A stretch of DNA of 45,487 nt from DSNY01 sp016861185 (lineage in GTDB: Bacteria > Pseudomonadota > Gammaproteobacteria > Burkholderiales > Burkholderiaceae_F): positions 1 to 45,487 of the forward strand of contig SZOR01000020.1 in assembly GCA_030263275.1 (NCBI GenBank). The letters are read 5' to 3'. The notes under the pieces were generated by a model. The model did no database searches. It saw only the letters and a list, made by a program, of their open reading frames with translations, and had not been told where the DNA came from. Position 1 is the stretch's first letter, and each line of letters starts with the position of its first letter. The position numbers were made by a program, and so were the translations under genes. This document shows, piece by piece, positions 41,853 through 45,487 of the stretch.

Positions 41853-43070
41853 TCAGCGGGCGGAATGCCCGCTCAGTTTCACCTCGACGCGCTCGTGCGC
41901 GGCGAGTCCCTCGTAGTACCGGCGCAGGATCGCGAGCACCTCGGGCCGGCTGAACTCGGTCGGCACGTCGGCGCCTTCGGACAGCCACTTGCGCAGTTTC
42001 GTGCCCGACACCAGCAGCCGGTCCTTGTCCTCGTGCGGGCAGGTGCGCGCCGAGGCCATGCCGCCGCACTGGTAGCACCAGAAAGTCCAGTCGATCTTCA
42101 GCGGCCGTGTCTCCAGCGATCCTTCGGGAATCTCGTCGAAAATGTGGTGCGCGTCGAACGGCCCGTAGTAGCTTCCGACGCCCGCGTGGTCGCGCCCGAC
42201 GATCAGGTGCGAGCAGCCGTAGTTCTGGCGGAACAGCGCGTGCAGCAGCGCCTCGCGCGGACCGGCGTAACGCATGTCCAGAGGATAGCCCGCCTGGGCC
42301 ACGGTCTTCTTGACGAAGTAGCGTTCGATCAGCGTCGCGATCGCGGCGGTGCGCACCTCGGCCGGAATGTCGCCCGGTTTCAGCGCGCCGAGCAGCGAAT
42401 GCACGAGCACGCCGTCGCACACTTCGATCGCGACCTTGGCGAGGTATTCGTGCGAGCGGTGCATCGGGTTGCGCGTCTGGAAGGCGGCGATGCGCGTCCA
42501 GCCGAGCGACTCGAACAGCGCGCGCGTCTGCGCCGGCGTCATGAACAGCGCGCCGTACTTCTCCGGAAAGCCGCCGGTGGACAGCACGTGCACGGGGCCG
42601 GCGAGGTTCACCTCGCCCTGTTCCATCACCATCTTCACGCCCGGATGCTCGAGGTCCGTCGTGCGGAACACCATCGCGCATTCGTGCTGCTTGTCGATCG
42701 TGTACTTCTCGGTGACCTGCATGGTCGCCAGGATCTCGTCGCTGTCGGGATCGACGAGCGCGACCTCGGCGCCGGTTCGGATCGGGTCGGCGGTGGCCTT
42801 GTCGGTCGACAGCGTGATCGGGATCGGCCAGAAGAGCCCGTTGGCGAGCTTCATGCCGTCGCACACGCGTTCCCAGTCGCCGTGCGTCATGAAGCCGTCG
42901 AGCGGCGTGAAGCCGCCGATGCCCAGCATGATCAGGTCGCCGCGTTCGCGCGAACTGACGCGGATGCGCGGCATCGTTCGCGCGCGCGCGAGCGCTTCGG
43001 CGTGCGCCGCGCCCGTGAGCAGGCGCGGCTTCAGCGGACCGCCACCGTGGGGATTGACCAACGCGGGCAC
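41853..43070 (-). CDS. sat: Dissimilatory ATP sulfurylase
   Basis: A 405-residue ATP sulfurylase. The nucleotide-binding signature FQTRNPMHRSHEYLAK, VGRDHAGVGSYYG and GTKLRKWLSEG are present. In the oxidising direction it converts APS and pyrophosphate to ATP and sulfate. It is the first gene of the sat-aprMBA operon; the intergenic region upstream contains a motif shared with dsr. Confidence 0.96.
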   Translation of the reverse strand: MPALVNPHGGGPLKPRLLTGAAHAEALARARTMPRIRVSSRERGDLIMLGIGGFTPLDGFMTHGDWERVCDGMKLANGLFWPIPITLSTDKATADPIRTGAEVALVDPDSDEILATMQVTEKYTIDKQHECAMVFRTTDLEHPGVKMVMEQGEVNLAGPVHVLSTGGFPEKYGALFMTPAQTRALFESLGWTRIAAFQTRNPMHRSHEYLAKVAIEVCDGVLVHSLLGALKPGDIPAEVRTAAIATLIERYFVKKTVAQAGYPLDMRYAGPREALLHALFRQNYGCSHLIVGRDHAGVGSYYGPFDAHHIFDEIPEGSLETRPLKIDWTFWCYQCGGMASARTCPHEDKDRLLVSGTKLRKWLSEGADVPTEFSRPEVLAILRRYYEGLAAHERVEVKLSGHSAR

Positions 43071-43211
43071 GGCGTCTCCTTCCTTCGAGTGTGCGCCGGA
43101 GCCGTGCCGCTCGTGCGCTGCTATCGCCCGCCTGCCGCGGGCGCCGTTTTCGTGACCCCACGGCGCGCTTCGCGACGGGCGAACTCGGCGCGGATGTGGT
43201 CGCGCCGGTCA

Positions 43212-43243
43212 TCCAATCCGAATAACCCTGAAGGCGGATTGGA
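43212..43243. promoter_or_regulatory. Inverted repeat upstream of sat
   Basis: TCCAATCCG (43212-43220) and CGGATTGGA (43235-43243) form a perfect 9-base inverted repeat with a 14-base centre. The centre holds most of the motif shared with dsr. It may be an operator or, if transcribed, a leader hairpin of the sat operon. Confidence 0.55.
43219..43234 (-). promoter_or_regulatory. Motif CCTTCAGGGTTATTCG shared with the dsr upstream region
   Basis: On the minus strand, the coding sense of sat, this 16-base sequence matches the element upstream of dsrA at 13 of 16 positions. It ends 148 bases before the sat start. Confidence 0.5.
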
Positions 43244-43292
43244 CGCTGTTTTCATCGGCGCGCACCATTGCCGCTTTGGCATGGACGCGGAC

Positions 43293-43334
43293 TCCCCAGT
43301 TGGGTGGGTGTCGACCTCCCAGACAGGTAGGCAG
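43293..43334 (+). promoter_or_regulatory. Composite element CTCCCC...CCCA...GGTAGG between sat and the permease
   Basis: Blocks CTCCCC, GGGTGTCGACC, TCCCA and GGTAGGCAG follow the order of those at 33273-33320. It may be a site for the NarL-like regulator. Because it occupies the region around the GTG at 43343, it argues for a later start of the permease. Confidence 0.4.
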
Positions 43335-43456
43335 TCGAACCCGTGGCGTTAGGGCGGGCTTTGCGCGGTGCCCGCCATGGCACTATCGCCGGGCAGGTCC
43401 CAGGCTGCGACCGACGAGGCGAAGCAGGCGGGAACTTCACTTTCGGATCGATCGGC

Positions 43457-44431
43457 TTGAGACCGCTGCCCTCACGAACCACTTTCGCTGGACTGCTGCT
43501 GCTCGGATGCGCGTGGCCGGGCGTGGGATCGACGGCGCTGGCCGCCGAAGCGCTGGCGCTGCCGATCGACGCCGCAGCCGCCGCGACCGCCTGGTGGGTA
43601 TGGCCGCTCGCGCTGTTCGTCGTCTGCTTCTTCCTCGGCGTAATCGCCGTGCCGGCGGGCGTGGGCGGCGGCGTGCTGTTCGTCCCGCTGGTCAGCGGCT
43701 TCTTTCCGTTTCATCTGGACTACGTGCGCGGCGCCGGCCTGCTGGTCGCGCTGTCGAGTGCGCTCGCCGCGGGGCCCTCGTTGTTGCGCGCGGGGCTGGC
43801 GAACATGCGCGTGGCAATCCCGCTCGCGCTGCTTGCCTCGATCAGCTCGATGCTCGGCGCGCTGCTGGGGCTGGCGCTGCCGGCTGCGGTCGTGCGGATC
43901 GCGCTTGGGGTGGCAATCCTCGGCATCGTCGCCGTGATGCTGATGGCGCGCAAGTCGGAACTGCCTGATGTGCCGCAGAGCGACCGTCTCGCTCAGCTGC
44001 TCGGCATGCACGGCGTGTTCGTCGACGGCGCGACCGGGCAGCAGGTGCAGTGGCGCACGCACCGCACCCCGCAGGGGCTCGCGCTGTTCTTCTTCATCGG
44101 CATCCTCGCCGGCATGTTCGGGCTCGGCGCCGGCTGGGCCAACGTGCCGGCGCTGAATCTCGTGATGGGCGCGCCGCTGAAGGTCGCCGCGGGCTCGTCG
44201 AGCTTCATCCTGTCGCTGGTCGATTCGTCGGCTGCGTGGATCTACCTGAACAACGGCGCCGTGCTGCCGGTGATCGCGGCGCCATCGGTCGTCGGCATGA
44301 TGCTCGGCGCGAAAATCGGCGCGCGCCTGCTGTCGGTGCTGAAAGCCGCGTTGATCCGCAAACTGGTCATCGGCATGCTGCTGTTCGCCGGCGGCCGCGC
44401 GCTGCTGGTCGGCCTGGGTATCGGGGGCTAG
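43457..44431 (+). CDS. TauE/SafE-family sulfur-compound or sulfite exporter-like permease
   Basis: A TauE/SafE-type membrane protein of 324 residues from a TTG start, with about eight helices and a signal-like N-terminus (RTTFAGLLLLGCAWPGVGST). GVGGGVLFVPLV and GLGAGWANVPALNLVMGAP are the two repeated family motifs. The family moves sulfite, sulfonates or related anions. The TTG is preferred because the 38 residues before it, from a GTG at 43343, are not membrane-protein-like and overlap a probable regulatory element; the GTG remains possible. Confidence 0.85.
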   Translation: MRPLPSRTTFAGLLLLGCAWPGVGSTALAAEALALPIDAAAAATAWWVWPLALFVVCFFLGVIAVPAGVGGGVLFVPLVSGFFPFHLDYVRGAGLLVALSSALAAGPSLLRAGLANMRVAIPLALLASISSMLGALLGLALPAAVVRIALGVAILGIVAVMLMARKSELPDVPQSDRLAQLLGMHGVFVDGATGQQVQWRTHRTPQGLALFFFIGILAGMFGLGAGWANVPALNLVMGAPLKVAAGSSSFILSLVDSSAAWIYLNNGAVLPVIAAPSVVGMMLGAKIGARLLSVLKAALIRKLVIGMLLFAGGRALLVGLGIGG

Positions 44432-44434
44432 GGG

Positions 44435-44866
44435 ATGCCGAAGGATTCGCAGACGGCCGACAAGCCACACATCGCGCCCGAGCATATCCGCTACGCGGAG
44501 TGGCTGCGCTGGAGCGGCTGGTTCGGCCTGGCGCTGCTGATCGTCGCGTCCTTGCTGTACGTGACGGGTGTGATGGCGCCGCACGTGCCGGTCGGCGAGC
44601 TGCCGCGCGTCTGGCTGATGTCGTCGCGCGAACTCGCCGCCCACGCCGGCGGCCACGGCAACTGGGACTGGGTCGCGCTGCTGCACAAGGGCGACATGCT
44701 CAGCCTGCTGGGCATCGCAGTGCTGTCGGGATGCTCGGCGCTGCCGCTGCTCGCGGTGGTCGGCATCTACCTGCGGCGAGGCGATCGGCTGTTCGCGCTG
44801 CTGTGCGTGCTGCAGGTGGCCGTGCTCGTGCTTGCAGCCTCGGGCCTCGTTTCGGTCGGGCACTGA
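44435..44866 (+). CDS. Small three- or four-helix membrane protein
   Basis: A 143-residue protein with a hydrophilic N-terminus (MPKDSQTADKPHIAPEHIRY) and membrane segments around WFGLALLIVASLLYVTGVMA, LSLLGIAVLSGCSALPLLAV and ALLCVLQVAVLVLAASGLV. It begins 3 bases after the permease, so it is probably its partner subunit; small membrane proteins often accompany TauE/SafE permeases. I do not recognise the family. Confidence 0.8.
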   Translation: MPKDSQTADKPHIAPEHIRYAEWLRWSGWFGLALLIVASLLYVTGVMAPHVPVGELPRVWLMSSRELAAHAGGHGNWDWVALLHKGDMLSLLGIAVLSGCSALPLLAVVGIYLRRGDRLFALLCVLQVAVLVLAASGLVSVGH

Positions 44867-44869
44867 ACG

Positions 44870-45487
44870 ATGAGCGCGCCGCGTCGCGTGCTGCTGTTCA
44901 CGCAGTGGACGGAGTTCGACTCGGGTGCGGAGCGCGCCGCCCTTGCGCTCGCGCAGCGCCTCGGCGCACCGCTTGCCGTCGTGGTCCCGCTGCTCAGCAA
45001 TCCGGAGTTCGAGGCCGTCGCGCCCGAAGTCGCCGCGCAGAACGAAGCGAAGGCGGCGCAGGCCGCCGCCGACTTCGCGCGCCGCGCGCAGATCGCGCGG
45101 GTGGCGATCGACGTGCGCGTTCGGCGCGGCGACGAGCTGTGGCGCGAGATCGTTGCCGAAGCGCAGGCGCAGCACGCCGACCTGCTGGTCACTCGGCGGC
45201 GCGGCCATCGAAGCTTTCTCGGCAAACTGCGCGTCGGCGAGGTCGTGCGGCGCGTGGCCGCGCACGCTCCGTGTCCGGTGCTGATGGTGCCGCGCGCGGC
45301 GACGGCGCCGCAGCGCCATGCGCTCGCGGTGATCGATGCAGCCGAGTGCACCGAGCCGGTTGCGCGCGCCGCGGCGGCGTTCGCCGCTGCGCTCGGGCTG
45401 CGTTTGTCGTTCGTCGTCGCCGGCGCCGTGAGCGCGCAGGCGGCCGCGCTGCTGCAGCGGGCAACGGCGCTCGCGCAGGCCGCCGGG
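44870..45487 (+). CDS. Tandem universal stress protein, truncated by the window end
   Basis: An open frame of at least 206 residues that runs off the right edge. The first UspA domain (about 1-142) opens RRVLLFTQWTEFDSG and closes with the nucleotide-binding pattern RRGHRSFLGKLRVGEVVRRV and CPVLMVPRA. A second UspA-like domain begins after residue 145 (HALAVIDAAECTEPVARAA). It starts 3 bases after the membrane protein gene. Such proteins bind ATP or AMP and respond to stress or energy state; the specific role is unknown. Confidence 0.85.
   Translation, partial: MSAPRRVLLFTQWTEFDSGAERAALALAQRLGAPLAVVVPLLSNPEFEAVAPEVAAQNEAKAAQAAADFARRAQIARVAIDVRVRRGDELWREIVAEAQAQHADLLVTRRRGHRSFLGKLRVGEVVRRVAAHAPCPVLMVPRAATAPQRHALAVIDAAECTEPVARAAAAFAAALGLRLSFVVAGAVSAQAAALLQRATALAQAAG

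Noticed and set aside
43343..43456. GTG at 43343 as the permease start.
   Set aside because: The extra 38 residues are polar and not signal-like, and the DNA overlaps a probable regulatory element; the TTG at 43457 gives a normal signal-like N-terminus. Not fully excluded.

Overview
The window is 45.5 kb of high-GC DNA. Gene content, codon use and frequent GTG/TTG starts fit a chemolithotrophic, sulfur-oxidising betaproteobacterium; this lineage call is an inference, because there is no rRNA or tRNA here. The centre and right carry a nearly complete pathway from sulfane sulfur to sulfate. Several intergenic spacers hold dispersed inverted-repeat elements.

Left edge (1-1312): a frame that joins the start of a family-4 glycosyltransferase to the tail of a c-type cytochrome, probably a recombination or assembly junction, followed by an intact secreted monoheme cytochrome c. 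Region 1339-8848 (minus) is an aerobic aromatic acyl-CoA operon of the 2-aminobenzoate (anthranilate) type: two-domain monooxygenase/reductase, MarR regulator, enoyl-CoA hydratase, acyl-CoA dehydrogenase, aryl-CoA ligase, hotdog thioesterase and a RidA protein, mostly with 4-base stop/start overlaps.

Region 9169-12485 (minus) is an unusual operon divergent from dsr: a 91-residue unknown, a protein resembling the Cas6/Cmx6 CRISPR RNA endonuclease but without the expected catalytic His and with no CRISPR array nearby, a tandem TusA-TusA fusion, a DsrC homologue lacking both redox cysteines (RspA type), a 225-residue unknown and a TauD-like dioxygenase. This is the best candidate for an undescribed system.

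Region 12831-25143 (plus) is a full oxidative dsr operon, dsrABEFHCMKLJOPNR, followed by a YeeE/YedE-type sulfur-compound transporter. Presence of dsrEFH and dsrL and absence of dsrD indicate the reverse (oxidising) direction. Region 26565-33141 (minus) encodes the cytoplasmic sulfite dehydrogenase SoeABC with a NarX/NarL-like two-component system in the same operon. Region 33419-37606 holds a phosphoesterase, a dienelactone-hydrolase-like protein, two more DsrC homologues with only one redox cysteine, a DUF302-like protein, a CBS-domain protein and small proteins. Region 37442-43070 (minus) is sat-aprM-aprB-aprA plus a 116-residue unknown, a SlyD-like FKBP and a 54-residue small protein. The right end has a TauE/SafE permease, a small membrane protein and a truncated universal stress protein.

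Working model: sulfur carriers (TusA, DsrEFH, DsrC) feed reverse DsrAB; DsrL, DsrMKJOP and DsrC handle the electrons; the sulfite is oxidised directly by SoeABC and indirectly by AprBA-AprM and Sat. A 16-base motif shared at similar distance upstream of dsrA and sat suggests joint control.
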